From Brachycybe producta (Eukaryota > Arthropoda > Diplopoda > Playtdesmida > Andrognathidae), in contig JAUPFP010000004.1 in the NCBI GenBank assembly GCA_036925085.1, positions 6,715,329 through 6,779,328 of the forward strand: a DNA stretch of 64,000 nucleotides, given 5' to 3'. The notes under the pieces are model-generated. The model did not search any database. It was not told the DNA's origin and was given only the letters and a program-made list of their open reading frames with translations. This document shows positions 23,517-34,576 of this stretch, piece by piece. Position numbers and translations under genes: made by a program. Position 1 is the first letter of the stretch; every line of letters begins with the position of its first letter.

Positions 23517-24200
23517 TGTCGAGACTTGGGTGGCCCGAATTCTTAGTATATTCGAGGAACCAAGTTGAACCGTGAGAAATTGGGAAAAGAGTCCCAAAAA
23601 TACCTTTCCTTATAAGGTAATAGTTTTAGCCCGGGGCAATGATTGGCCCAGTTGGTCAATCATTGAGCCCTGAGGTGACAGTTGCCCCTCCCAAGAGACC
23701 GAACAAAAGTGCCGTGCCACTTATGTGTGAGGGCAGTTAGTCAGAGAAGTTCAGTTCTTAACAGTTCTGACTAAAGAAGAGCTTTGTAAAGCAAAAGAGA
23801 TGTATATGCAACAATGTAAAAGATAACCAGTAAAGAGTCTATTTTATCTACCTCAAATTGTGTGTAAGTGTTGTGTATTGTGTTTGAGTTCCCAATTCCT
23901 CAAATAGCGGAACTTCCAACAGAGGTGCTCGGACCCAATCTGAGTCCCTCTGATTGGAGCCTCTAGGCAACTCAACAGGACAGAACGAGCGGCATCGGAG
24001 TTGTCACGCCCTGTACAAAAGATTCCTAAAAGAAAGTCTTTTTGTGGGCTTAAGGGTGGTTGAGTCCATCGTGAAAGAACTTTACCAACAGAAATGTCGC
24101 GACCGATAAAATCATCGATGGCTGGTCCACCAGAGCCGGCACCACCACATCAAAATGGTGGCACCAAAGGCCAGCCACGTCACACACTTGTCACTAAAAT
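23517..24200 (+). mobile_element. LTR retrotransposon remnant (single LTR plus leader and gag start), BEL/Pao-like
   Basis: A candidate LTR of about 405 bp (23517-23921) begins TGTCGAGACTTGGG and ends TTCCAACA, with a TTATAAGG box inside. It is followed by GAGGTGCTCGGACCC where a tRNA primer site is expected. A short gag-like reading frame begins near 24.09 kb with MSRPIKSSMAGPPEPAPP, in which proline is frequent. No second LTR and no polymerase are visible, so this is a broken, mostly lost copy. The family call rests on general LTR and leader appearance only. Confidence 0.4.
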
Positions 24201-24289
24201 ATTAATTTGCAATGTTAAAAAAATGCCAAAAAGAAGAACCTTGGTCATCTTTACGTAGCATTTTCTAACATCTGCCAAAAGCGTATCAA

Positions 24290-24783
24290 GACACTTCACC
24301 TAAAGTTATTCGCCTAAAAGACCATTCACCTAAATAATTACACCTAAACCGAATACTCTAAAAGTGTTTTTCAACTAAATGACTATACATCTAAATCTTT
24401 TCACCTAAATGACTATACATCTAAACCTTTTCACCTAAATGACTATACATCTAAACCTTTTCACCTAAATGACTATACATCTAAACCTTTTCACCTAATA
24501 AACATTCACCTAAAGGAAGTTCTTCTAATACATTTTCATCTAAAAACATTTAACCTAATACTATACTTTAGGTGAACAAATTGAGGTAAAATAGTATTCG
24601 GTTAAATGTTTTTAAATGAAAATGTATTAGAAGAATTTCCTTTAGGTGAATATTCATTAGGTGAAAAGGTTTCGATGTATCATGTATAGTAATTTAGGTG
24701 AAAAAAACTTTTAGAGTATTCGGTTTAGGTGTAATTATTTAAGTGAATTGTCTTTTAGGCAAATAACTTTAGGTGAAGTGTCC
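24290..24783. repeat. Foldback element with tandem CACCTAAA arrays in its arms
   Basis: The left arm starts GACACTTCACCTAAAGTTAT and the right arm ends AACTTTAGGTGAAGTGTC. About 215 bp is mirrored on each side, including ACACCTAAACCGAATACTCT. In the left arm a 30-bp unit (CACCTAAATGACTATACATC + TAAACCTTTT) is present about four times. The right arm has only one equivalent, so the arms have changed length independently. No coding capacity. Confidence 0.8.
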
Positions 24784-25069
24784 TAGAACCGCCAAAAGGA
24801 CATTTTTGTTGAGTAGTAATTTTTGTACAAAACTTCGTTCATGATCATCTGATAAATCAAGTAAATACTCTTGTTTTCCTAAAACACTCATTATCTAAAA
24901 AATTTATAACTACTTAAAAAAATAATTAAAATGTTGTTCGTTATGATTGATTGTTTGTATCAAAAATTTTAAAATTTAAGGGAAAAAAATACAAAAACCA
25001 TTTTCAAAAATGAAACCAGAAAAACCGCGGTTTTCGAAAATCGCGGTTTCTCCTAACTCTATAGTTGCA

Positions 25070-27290
25070 TGTTCAAAAAAATTATCTCAGACACCCCACA
25101 TTATATTAACAGTAGGCTACGTCACAATCATTGTCGGCTGACGTAAAGGTGCTTCGTGTGTGTGCTTACCATCTCAATAACAAAACACTTTAGAAACACA
25201 CATACAGATGTATACACGAAATACAATAGACTGGCAAAACAAAAACACACATGCAATCATCATAAGTGCATACATACAAAGAGCATACTGGTTAACTATA
25301 CATAAAAACGCATGCGTGAACATAAACCAGACTAAAAAAAAATTCAAACCACAAATCAGAAGATAAAAAACCCTTCAGACACTATATTTATTACATATAG
25401 TATGTAGTATGGCACTATATCAAATATTTCTACTATACATGTAGTAAATATATATAATAAATAGAATTCATCAGAAATAACTATCATTAAGTGTCAAAAC
25501 TATTGTCTGGTATATTAATTTTATGTATATTTTAGCAGAAAATAACTATTTATATTCAAAAGAATAAATATAATAACCGAAAAATAAGTCTATAACTCGA
25601 GTTTATAATGTGGTAGCGAATTCTTTGAAGTATGTTTGTCTACAAAGAAAAAGTATTCAGTAAATTAGTGGATGAAACTGGTGAAATTATTTTAATAGTG
25701 TGGCCCATAACTAAAGGCTTCACCACGCACTCCAAAAATATAGATCTAAAGGTGGGTTTTCATATCTCACATGATGACGAGAGACAAATACTTGGGCATT
25801 ACAGATTCAGCAATACAACAATCGTTTACACTAGTAAACTCATCGTGCAAAACTTGCACGAATGAAAAGAGACAATAACTCAAGTGTGGCACCACTCACA
25901 CCAGTACACCAGCTGCACGTGTGTGCGTGTGTGGCCGCACATTCCACAGAATCTTGCAGGATGGCACCCCAGGGTGTCTCAAATAGCCCTGTTGACAGAA
26001 ATACTGTATAGACTCCAGTGAGGTCACAAACCCAAAGTATAAATGCCCGTGCCTCAATCAATTCGGAGTCCATTTACTGAAAATACTACCCTCAAATGGT
26101 CCCCGTTGGCAACGCAACGCCATCTTCATTTTATATTTACATTTTATATATAACCAGTTGATGTACATTAAATACATAGAAAGTTCAACTGGTCATTTAA
26201 TTTGCCTGTCTATTGCTTCTCCTTGCAGCACCAAATCGGATCAGGTCTAAATATATAACACACATAAACAGAATTCTGACCTGAGTCCTATAACAGAGGC
26301 TCAACACTGTTACAACTGTGTCATTTAGTCTGATAAAACAAGGGATTATATCAATGTTTTCAATATTTTAACCAAATTGGTTGTTGCATTCTTTTATAAT
26401 TACCCTTCTTTTGATTAGACATAATGACAAGCATACATTTTTGTCAACTCCTATGACTTGACAAGCTTCATCTTATTTTTAAAAGAGATGTGACATCAAG
26501 TGAGCACAAACACAGCGAACAAACACACACAGCAAAAGACAAAAGCTGTGTGCCTGTTTATGTCTTACAGCTGAAAGCCAACACCCACCATGAAACTGCA
26601 CATGCATTGAAATGTGGCGCTGTATTTTGTGCCCAGCACACAACTTAAAAGTTTCCATTTGGAAGCTCAAAGCATGAAAAAACCCATCTAAAGTTTTGTT
26701 TTATTCTGGTTCTACACGATGCATCCTTGAATAATTTGCACAAACTTCTAACACGTGTGACAAGTGCACACATCATGTGAAACAGGCCTTACAAATATAT
26801 TATCCACTATATTAACAGGACCACTGACACACAAACTACTGTAAAAACATAAAAAAGTTAAATATACTGTATAAGAGTAGGTGTGGTCTAGTAGAATACA
26901 TGTACATTGTATGGTTAAGTGACGAACTAGTAAATGCAATTAGGACTACTTTAGGTGTCCAGTTTGCAAAAAAAAAAACAATGTGTTAATGAATAAATAA
27001 AAGCATTACAAATAAACACCAGACTAACACATTCTGTACGCGTTTATGTCATTACAAATTAGTATGAAGAATATACTTTTGCAACATCAAATGTAACTTT
27101 TAGAGGCATTTTTTGTAGAATTAGTATTAATATTCAAAACTCTTTTATTTTGGTGCTTTGATTGACATTTAAGAGTTTTCTCCATTCATCATAACTTTTA
27201 CGATGATGGAAAACCTAGTTGCCAATGGCCAAAAGTGGCGATTTCTCAAGGCACTGTAGCAATTTTGAGTTTGCCATATTTTTATTTGTT
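25070..27290. other. No gene recognised
   Basis: Mixed AT-rich sequence. Frames of 63-77 codons (both strands, 25.6-26.9 kb) contain no domain, signal peptide or repeat that I can support. A small inverted repeat (AACCAGTTGA/TCAACTGGT) lies at 26152-26197. Confidence 0.5.
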
Positions 27291-27311
27291 TTGTTTTGTT
27301 TTGTTTTGTTA
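27291..27311. repeat. TTTTG pentanucleotide repeat
   Basis: About four units of TTTTG. Confidence 0.85.
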
Positions 27312-27478
27312 ATTAATTTTCAAAAAAAAAATTACTTCCAATTTGAACAAATTATTTTAATCAATTGTGCTTCATTTCACCGCGATTGATTTATAACTAA
27401 TTATACATGCATAATTGATTAGATTTTGAAATTAATAATAGTTCGACTTCTCATTTTTTGTATGGATTGGCAACAGAG

Positions 27479-29200
27479 TGTTATTTTTACCTCCACTCTA
27501 TAGCCCTGAAAGTCAAAATTCAAAATTTTGGAAAAGGGGAAGAAGTGAAAGTGTACAGCTTGGTTCAGGTTCCAGACAATGGTCTATTTGGGGAACCAGT
27601 ATCCCTGTTTTGATCAAGTTGTGCCCCCCTATGTTTCTTGGTGTATTTTTATGTTATTGGCCTTGTTTAAAAAGTAAATTATTAGTTTCCTACCTTTTCT
27701 TGATGCTCGTTCAGATGTCCAGTTGATTTGGGGTTGTGGAGTTGATTGCTGAACTGGCACACACTTAAATTAAACACCAACTCAAATGATGATCACAAAA
27801 CACTATGAAGTTTGCACACAATTTATTGTTTTAATTTGTAAACCAACCACAATTAATTATAATTCTGTATGTGTAAACCAAAATATTTTAAAGTTCTATT
27901 TGTGAAAGCAACAAAAATGATCTAAGAGTTCTGAATATGCAACCAAAATATTTTAGAGTTCTGAATGTGTAATCCCAAAATATTTCAGAGTTCTGAATGT
28001 GTAATGAGAATATTTTAGAGTTCTGAATGTGTAATCTCAAAATATTTTAGAGTTCTGAAAGTATAACCAAAATATTTTAGAGTTCTGAAAGTGTAATCTC
28101 AAAATATTTTAGAGTTCTGAAAGTATAACCAAAATAATTTCTAAGTTAATCAAACAATACACTAGGTTCCTACAGGAAACTAGTATATTGTTTTCTTTTT
28201 TCTTGTAAAGAAAACTAAGTCCTTCTGATCCCTTTACAAACCGCTGGTATTCTTTTATCTCTCTCTCTCTCTCTGGCTGTAGACACTCTCTGAAACCTCA
28301 TTGAGAGCCTCACACTCTCTTTGAGAGTCTGCCACACTCTGGTCTAAAATCTAAAATGAACTGACTAAAATTGAAGATTTTAGTCCATTCTAGTCTCTCA
28401 TTGGTTAACTTGGGTTGATTATTCAATCATTTAATTGGTCAACCTTATGATTGAAAAGTGAAAGTATTGTGATTGACATGAAGGACTAACATGATATCAG
28501 GTGTTGACAAAAGTTACATTAAATGTAAACACAGGTGTGACCTTTCTTAGAAAAGGTTAATTTTAAGTGTTAGTTTGCTTTAAAAGTAACGATAGAATAA
28601 TATTATATCTTATTATGATTGACAGGCCATTTTAACATTTCCTCTTATTATGACAGCAAATCTCATAAATTATTTATGTGATCTTATTATTTTCACACCC
28701 CCAGCCTAGTCACCGTATGATATTTTGTTAATGTGTGATGTGTATGCCTATTGTAGTTAATTGTTTCTTCTTTCTGTTATCATTGTTTCACTTAAGGTGT
28801 TAAATTACACCTTTTAACTTTTCTTTCTATTCACTTAAGGTGTTATATTACACCTTTTAGCTTTTACATACGACACACCTGTTATGACACTTGTTTACAT
28901 TTTAAACTTTCTTCTTCTCTATCGTCTATTCTTTTTCAGGTGTCACATTACACCTTTCTAGTTAAACACCTGTTTTCATTCACAAGTTCTTTTAAACATT
29001 ATTATTAACATTATTATTAACATTATTATTATTATTATTATCATTATTACCATTATTATTACTATTATTATTATTACAATTCTTATTGTTGCTTTTCCTT
29101 TTTGGTTTCTATTTAGTTTTTTGTTTTGTTTATTTTTGTTTATGTATGATTTCATGTTAGGTGTTTAGGTGCATTTATAGTCCATTTTGAACACCTAACA
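27479..29200 (-). repeat. 3' LTR of the gypsy-type element
   Basis: It starts TGTTATTTTTACC and ends AACACCTAACA on the plus strand, so TG..CA ends with a 5-bp TGTTA/TAACA terminal inverted repeat. Inside are about seven copies of a 32-36 bp unit containing ATTTTAGAGTTCTGAA (27.89-28.14 kb). There is a CT run near 28258, three AGGTGT-N6-ACACCT palindromes, and an ATT-rich microsatellite at 29.00-29.07 kb. An 82-codon frame on the plus strand is within the LTR and has no domain. Confidence 0.9.
28795..28955. promoter_or_regulatory. Three T-box-like palindromes in the LTR
   Basis: AGGTGTTAAATTACACCT (28795-28812), AGGTGTTATATTACACCT (28838-28855) and AGGTGTCACATTACACCT (28938-28955) share the plan AGGTGT-N6-ACACCT. 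AGGTGT is the T-box family half-site, and inverted pairs are known T-box targets. They fall 245-406 bp into the LTR from its 5' edge on the minus strand, an expected U3 enhancer position. They recur in the other LTR at 34006-34166. Function is inferred only. Confidence 0.45.
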
Positions 29201-29212
29201 TCCCTACCCCCT
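29201..29212 (-). other. Polypurine tract of the gypsy-type element
   Basis: On the minus strand AGGGGGTAGGGA directly precedes the 3' LTR. This is the expected place and composition for the plus-strand primer of reverse transcription. Confidence 0.75.
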
Positions 29213-31653
29213 AAATTTCACTTCCCACATTTAATCTGTGTAATTTACCCTAATTGTCATGAACCTTCACTTACAATAGTCCTAATTTTCTACTTTTTTT
29301 TTTTTTCATGTTATCATTTACCCCATTTTAGCACTTCTATATCTCTTCACTCTTGGATAATTTTATAAATAGACAAATTGCAGCACATTTTAGGAATTGC
29401 TCACAAATTCTATTAGTTCATTGTTTTGATGTAGTCCTCATGATGGTTTTGTATAGATGTCATCAGATGGTTACTAGGTTGTCATCTGTTGATTGCTGAT
29501 CTGTAAATCAGTTTCTGTTGAAATTGTCCTTTAGACATCACTCAGGCTACAATGTCAATATTCAGTCTGATGAAAGGTTGAAGTTCTCCCAAATTGGCAA
29601 ACCAAGGTCTAAGTCTTCAAAGTATTAGTCTGCTTTTCTGAAGAGATTTTTTTGATTAACTGTTATAACATCTGGTATTAGTCTGCTTTTCTGAAGAAAT
29701 TGTCGACTTGCTAACCTAGCATCTGTAGAGGTTTTCGTTGATGTTCCAATTTTTTGATGAAAGTACAAAGCTCCAACTTGAATGTGGATACAATGTTCTG
29801 ATTTCGTGAACAAACAATACATTTCAATTGACACTTTTAGTACTTGTTATAAGAGTGAGAGATCTAATGCTTACAACAAATGAATAGTCATTTTTTTTTT
29901 ACCTAGTTTGTTTGTTTTTCTAGCCTGTAACTATCCTAACAATTTTCTTATCATACTCTATCCTTCCTAACACATTTCTAAAATAGCAGGACAATTCTTT
30001 GTTGGTCTACAAGCCCTAAACACACAATACAAATTACAGATGTACATAATAAATTTGAAACACTTTTAACTACTTTTTCAACACATAAAAATACAATTCT
30101 GGTTAATAGTATAATAATTGCATGGGTTACATAAAAATTATATAAATGGTAGATTATATAAAAATCATAAAATTAAACATGTTATTCTTTAGCAAATATT
30201 GTTTACCTTTAACATGGAATTTGCCTTTTCATCATATTACCTTTTTTAGATAAAGATAATGTGAAGGGAGCCAGATTCCATTCCAAATTCAGGATTTATA
30301 ACTACCTGTTTTTTCCCACATGTGAACTTCTTTCTATTCCATCTTTTCTAATTATTACAGTGCCTTCTGCACTAACCATTATAACGGGATCATTAAGTTT
30401 GATGAAGTTCACCCCATCCTCAATTTTGAATGCATCCATTCCCAGTAAATTTTGCCCATAACATTTGTTTTGTTTTGTGGCTGATTCAGACACATTGAAA
30501 TAATAATTCTCTATATTATTTCAAACTTATGATTGTACCTTGTTATTTATTTAGATTATGTAATTTTTCATTTATTTTTTTTTTAAATTATTTTACTTGT
30601 ATTATATATCCATTAAATTTTTTCCCAATATATATTTTTTTTTATGTTGATCCCCCATTTAATAATTGTAGAGGCAATATACTACCATTTCCCATTTCAG
30701 CTTTTCTACTTGCCAAAATGTTCCATTATTATAAGAATAAAATTATTCTATTCATTTCATCTCATTCACTGAGATGTTTTTTAAACTCCCCTTTTGTTTT
30801 CCATTTTACCCTTAACTTCAATTTTTCTCTATTTTCATGTTCATCAAATTTTCTGATTACTATATTTCTTGACATTATTTTTCTTCATCACTTTTTTACT
30901 CAATTATTGACTCCTGAATAGCTTTTTTGGGTATGGGTGCTAGCTCCAATGTATTTCCTGTTTGGCTAGGACTAATAGCACATTAATTGTGGGCATGAAA
31001 TTTTCTTCCATAAAGTATCCCGTTATTATAGTACTCACATCCATGGTTTTAGGTATGAATTATTTTTTCATGTTATCCTGTAATACCATATAGCCTCCCA
31101 TTCTGTTTTCAATTGAGTTTGGTTTTATGTCATAGGGGTACCTACCCCCTAGGCTGTTTCATAATTCTTTTCCACTTGTCTAATTTTTACCTTTAAATTC
31201 TTATCTTTATTCAACTTATATATTCATTGTTCCCCCTATTAGAACCTATCATTTCTTAATTATACGGATGGTCCATCATCCAACATTAGTGTTTTAATTA
31301 TCTAACCATATTCTTACCTAATTCCGGACAGTCCGTCGTCCAACACTAATGGTTTAAACCACTATTTGTTTTCATTCACTTTCTGTTTTACTGTTTTCTT
31401 CTTGCTCTTTTAAACTTATTTTTCTCAATTACACGGACAATCTGTTGTCCAACATTACTGCTTTTAACTCCCTGTTTCATTTCTTATTTTATTCCGGACA
31501 ATCCACTGTCCAGCAGTAATGTTTTAAATCATTTTCCTTTTTATTCATTTGTCTATTTTACTCTTGTTTTTCTTAACTTCATTTTCTGTAACTGTTTTAT
31601 GGCATCCTTGCACCTTTATGTCTAACTGCTAAATTTGGGTCTCTAGCCTCAAT
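29213..31653 (-). other. Interior of the gypsy-type element without recognisable pol
   Basis: About 2.4 kb between the purine tract and gag. It is strongly T-rich on the plus strand. At about 30302-30493 a minus-strand stretch includes GQNLLGMDAF, which resembles the last conserved block of retroviral-type aspartic proteases (ILGMD.L). That is the only trace of pol I can point to. Four copies of a CGGACA..GTCCAACATTA repeat lie at 31.26-31.53 kb. The coding part of this region is broken or absent. Confidence 0.5.
31262..31530. repeat. Four spaced copies of a CGGAC..TCC..GTCCAACATTA motif
   Basis: Copies start near 31262, 31322, 31431 and 31491. Each has a CGGA(C/T)-type word, a second TCC word, then TCCAACA(T/C)TA and a trailing TTTTAA. 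Spacings are about 60, 109 and 60 bp, so they form two pairs. GGAC and GTCC words within each copy could form short stems. They lie just downstream of gag in the element's sense. Confidence 0.6.
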
Positions 31654-32268
31654 TTAATTTACCCCATTTTTCCCTTGTACTAATTTCTCATTTTCTTCTT
31701 CGGCTAAAATAATTGCGATTGTCTCTTGTAAATTAGCAGGATTCCGGGACAACACAAACCTTTTAATTCGGGAATTCAATCCTTTTATAATTTGGTTTTG
31801 GATCATACCATCCCGCATGGCTATTTGATCTGGAGTAGGATTTTCATCGGTGAAAGTTCTACCTCGAGTTTTTACCCTCAAAATGTACTCTATTGCACTC
31901 TCGGTGCTACTTTGCTTTTCTTCTAAAAATTTCTGCATTGACACTAATTTGGGTTCTATTGGTTCAAAACGCTGAATCATTAATGCTTTTAGCTCTTCTA
32001 GTCTTGTTATCTGTCTTATCTCTGGGTGATCTCTTAGGAATTCTGCTGCAGGACCTTTACATTTAGCTTTGATTAAGATTATCTGAAATTCCTCTGTCCA
32101 ATTTGCTAGCCTAGTGATACCTTCAATCTGCTCAAACAATTCTTTGGCAGATGGACCTTTTCCATCCCCTGAAAAATATGGGATTAAGCTACTATGTACA
32201 GGCTGATTCACATTTTGATTGTGCCCCACACCTGAAGTGGTAGCTTCGTTGTCTCCTTGATGATCCAT
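31654..32268 (-). CDS. gag: Gag polyprotein fragment of the gypsy-type element
   Basis: An open frame of 204 residues starts at the first ATG after the primer site. It begins MDHQGDNEATTSG, and the middle (LFEQIEGITRLANWTEE, then AAEFLRD and LMIQRFEP) has the helical Retrotrans_gag (Ty3-type capsid) pattern, including the usual hydrophobic 'F..W..L...F' spacing. No CCHC zinc knuckle is seen before the end. Gag proteins assemble the cytoplasmic particle in which the element's RNA is copied. Whether this frame makes a usable protein here is not known. The family call is from motif pattern, not alignment. Confidence 0.75.
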   Translation of the reverse strand: MDHQGDNEATTSGVGHNQNVNQPVHSSLIPYFSGDGKGPSAKELFEQIEGITRLANWTEEFQIILIKAKCKGPAAEFLRDHPEIRQITRLEELKALMIQRFEPIEPKLVSMQKFLEEKQSSTESAIEYILRVKTRGRTFTDENPTPDQIAMRDGMIQNQIIKGLNSRIKRFVLSRNPANLQETIAIILAEEENEKLVQGKNGVN

Positions 32269-32668
32269 GTTATTTGGTTTATTTGGTTTTCCTTGTAAAT
32301 TGTTCCCTTACAAACCCCACAAAATTTTAAAGAACCTCACCCAAATTTTGTATATAGTCCGCTTTTCTGGGACTTTTTGTATGGGAGCGCGTGCGTGCAT
32401 GTGTGGGAGCGAGCAGAAACCACAAAAATATCGCATATGTACTTATATCTACTTAAAACTACTTATTCGGCCATTTGAAAACATCAATCTAAAAGGTATG
32501 AAAAACATTGAGAAGGGAAAAAAAAATTTCAAAGGTTTCACTATTAATTAACATTAATATGTATTTTAATAGGGAAAACATTCAGAAAATTATAACAAAA
32601 ATTAGAACCCAGGAATTCAAACTTCAGCTTTAAATCAAAAAGGGGAACACTGAACTCAACAAGGATAA

Positions 32669-32687
32669 AATCCTGTCGACTGCGCCA
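32669..32687 (-). other. tRNA-Ser type primer binding site
   Basis: On the minus strand TGGCGCAGTCGACAGGATT lies two bases after the 5' LTR. Its reverse complement ends GACTGCGCCA, matching the acceptor end of a serine tRNA with a GCAGTCG 5' strand. The 17.6/297/Tom group of Ty3/gypsy uses a very similar site. Confidence 0.75.
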
Positions 32688-32689
32688 CT

Positions 32690-34411
32690 TGTTATTTTTA
32701 CCTCCACTCTATAGCCCTGAAAGTCAAAATTCAAAATTTTGGAAAAGGGGAAGAAGTGAAAGTGTACAGCTTGGTTCAGGTTCCAGACAATGGTCTATTT
32801 GGGGAACCAGTATCCCTGTTTTGATCAAGTTGTGCCCCCCTATGTTTCTTGGTGTATTTTTATGTTATTGGCCTTGTTTAAAAAGTAAATTATTAGTTTC
32901 CTACCTTTTCTTGATGCTCGTTCAGATGTCCAGTTGATTTGGGGTTGTGGAGTTGATTGCTGAACTGGCACACACTTAAATTAAACACCAACTCAAATGA
33001 TGATCACAAAACACTATGAAGTTTGCACACAATTTATTGTTTTAATTTGTAAACCAACCACAATTAATTATAATTCTGTATGTGTAAACCAAAATATTTT
33101 AAAGTTCTATTTGTGAAAGCAACAAAAATGATCTAAGAGTTCTGAATATGCAACCAAAATATTTTAGAGTTCTGAATGTGTAATCCCAAAATATTTCAGA
33201 GTTCTGAATGTGTAATGAGAATATTTTAGAGTTCTGAATGTGTAATCTCAAAATATTTTAGAGTTCTGAAAGTATAACCAAAATATTTTAGAGTTCTGAA
33301 AGTGTAATCTCAAAATATTTTAGAGTTCTGAAAGTATAACCAAAATAATTTCTAAGTTAATCAAACAATACACTAGGTTCCTACAGGAAACTAGTATATT
33401 GTTTTCTTTTTTCTTGTAAAGAAAACTAAGTCCTTCTGATCCCTTTACAAACCGCTGGTATTCTTTTATCTCTCTCTCTCTCTCTGGCTGTAGACACTCT
33501 CTGAAACCTCATTGAGAGCCTCACACTCTCTTTGAGAGTCTGCCACACTCTGGTCTAAAATCTAAAATGAACTGACTAAAATTGAAGATTTTAGTCCATT
33601 CTAGTCTCTCATTGGTTAACTTGGGTTGATTATTCAATCATTTAATTGGTCAACCTTATGATTGAAAAGTGAAAGTATTGTGATTGACATGAAGGACTAA
33701 CATGATATCAGGTGTTGACAAAAGTTACATTAAATGTAAACACAGGTGTGACCTTTCTTAGAAAAGGTTAATTTTAAGTGTTAGTTTGCTTTAAAAGTAA
33801 CGATAGAATAATATTATATCTTATTATGATTGACAGGCCATTTTAACATTTCCTCTTATTATGACAGCAAATCTCATAAATTATTTATGTGATCTTATTA
33901 TTTTCACACCCCCAGCCTAGTCACCGTATGATATTTTGTTAATGTGTGATGTGTATGCCTATTGTAGTTAATTGTTTCTTCTTTCTGTTATCATTGTTTC
34001 ACTTAAGGTGTTAAATTACACCTTTTAACTTTTCTTTCTATTCACTTAAGGTGTTATATTACACCTTTTAGCTTTTACATACGACACACCTGTTATGACA
34101 CTTGTTTACATTTTAAACTTTCTTCTTCTCTATCGTCTATTCTTTTTCAGGTGTCACATTACACCTTTCTAGTTAAACACCTGTTTTCATTCACAAGTTC
34201 TTTTAAACATTATTATTAACATTATTATTAACATTATTATTATTATTATTATCATTATTACCATTATTATTACTATTATTATTATTACAATTCTTATTGT
34301 TGCTTTTCCTTTTTGGTTTCTATTTAGTTTTTTGTTTTGTTTATTTTTGTTTATGTATGATTTCATGTTAGGTGTTTAGGTGCATTTATAGTCCATTTTG
34401 AACACCTAACA
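32690..34411 (-). repeat. 5' LTR of the gypsy-type element
   Basis: Same length (1722 bp) and, in every line I compared, the same sequence as the left LTR at a constant offset of 5211 bp. This includes the microsatellites, which mutate fastest. That argues for a very recent insertion, or for gene conversion between the LTRs or assembly duplication. Confidence 0.9.
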
Positions 34412-34429
34412 AGAGTATGTTTTGTGTAC

Positions 34430-34562
34430 TGCGGTGGCGAGTTGCGCTTTTCAATCGCCACATTGAATAATAGATTGCACACCTATGGTATAAGGGCAGT
34501 TAGTGATTTCTAAGGGTGTGTGCCGTGAATTTTGCTAGATGTGCAGTGAAGTTTCAGAGTCT
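34430..34562. mobile_element. Worn hAT-like relic
   Basis: GTGTGTGCCGTGAATTTTGC and TAGATGTGC resemble the 'GTGTGCCATGAGTTTTGCTAGGTGTGCC' block of the clearer hAT relic at 35.38-35.50 kb. Ends are not definable. Confidence 0.3.
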
Positions 34563-34576
34563 ATTTTCATCGAGTT

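Larger units (their letters stand above)
23331..25067. mobile_element. Composite region bounded by inverted CCGCGGTTTT-type ends
   Basis: GCATGTAGAGATTGGGATTT..ACCCGAAACCGCAAAACTG at the left is mirrored, imperfectly, by GAAAACCGCGG and ATCGCGGTTTCTCCTAACTC..TAGTTGCATG at the right. The shared outer words (GCATG..AGAG/TTAG) suggest a single DNA element. It would have been filled later by the LTR remnant at 23.5-24.2 kb and the foldback at 24.29-24.78 kb. Family unknown. Confidence 0.4.
27479..34411 (-). mobile_element. Ty3/gypsy-type LTR element, young and non-autonomous
   Basis: Two 1722-bp direct repeats bound a 3489-bp interior. The whole is flanked by AGAG (27475-27478 and 34412-34415), a 4-bp target duplication. 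Orientation is minus, from the gag frame, the primer site beside the right LTR and the purine tract beside the left LTR. The tRNA-Ser type primer site recalls the 17.6/297/Tom group of Ty3/gypsy. The LTRs look identical wherever I compared them, so insertion is recent. No reverse transcriptase, RNase H or integrase can be recognised, and the interior is about 2 kb shorter than usual. The copy is therefore broken or non-autonomous as it stands. Confidence 0.9.

Noticed and set aside
27478-27726. The 82-codon frame present twice (also 32689-32937) as a gene duplicated in tandem
   Set aside because: It lies in both LTRs, antisense to the element, so the duplication is the LTR pair itself.
30529-30921. 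A 130-codon plus-strand Phe/Leu-rich frame inside the LTR element
   Set aside because: It lies antisense to the element in T-rich DNA, so hydrophobic codons are expected by chance.
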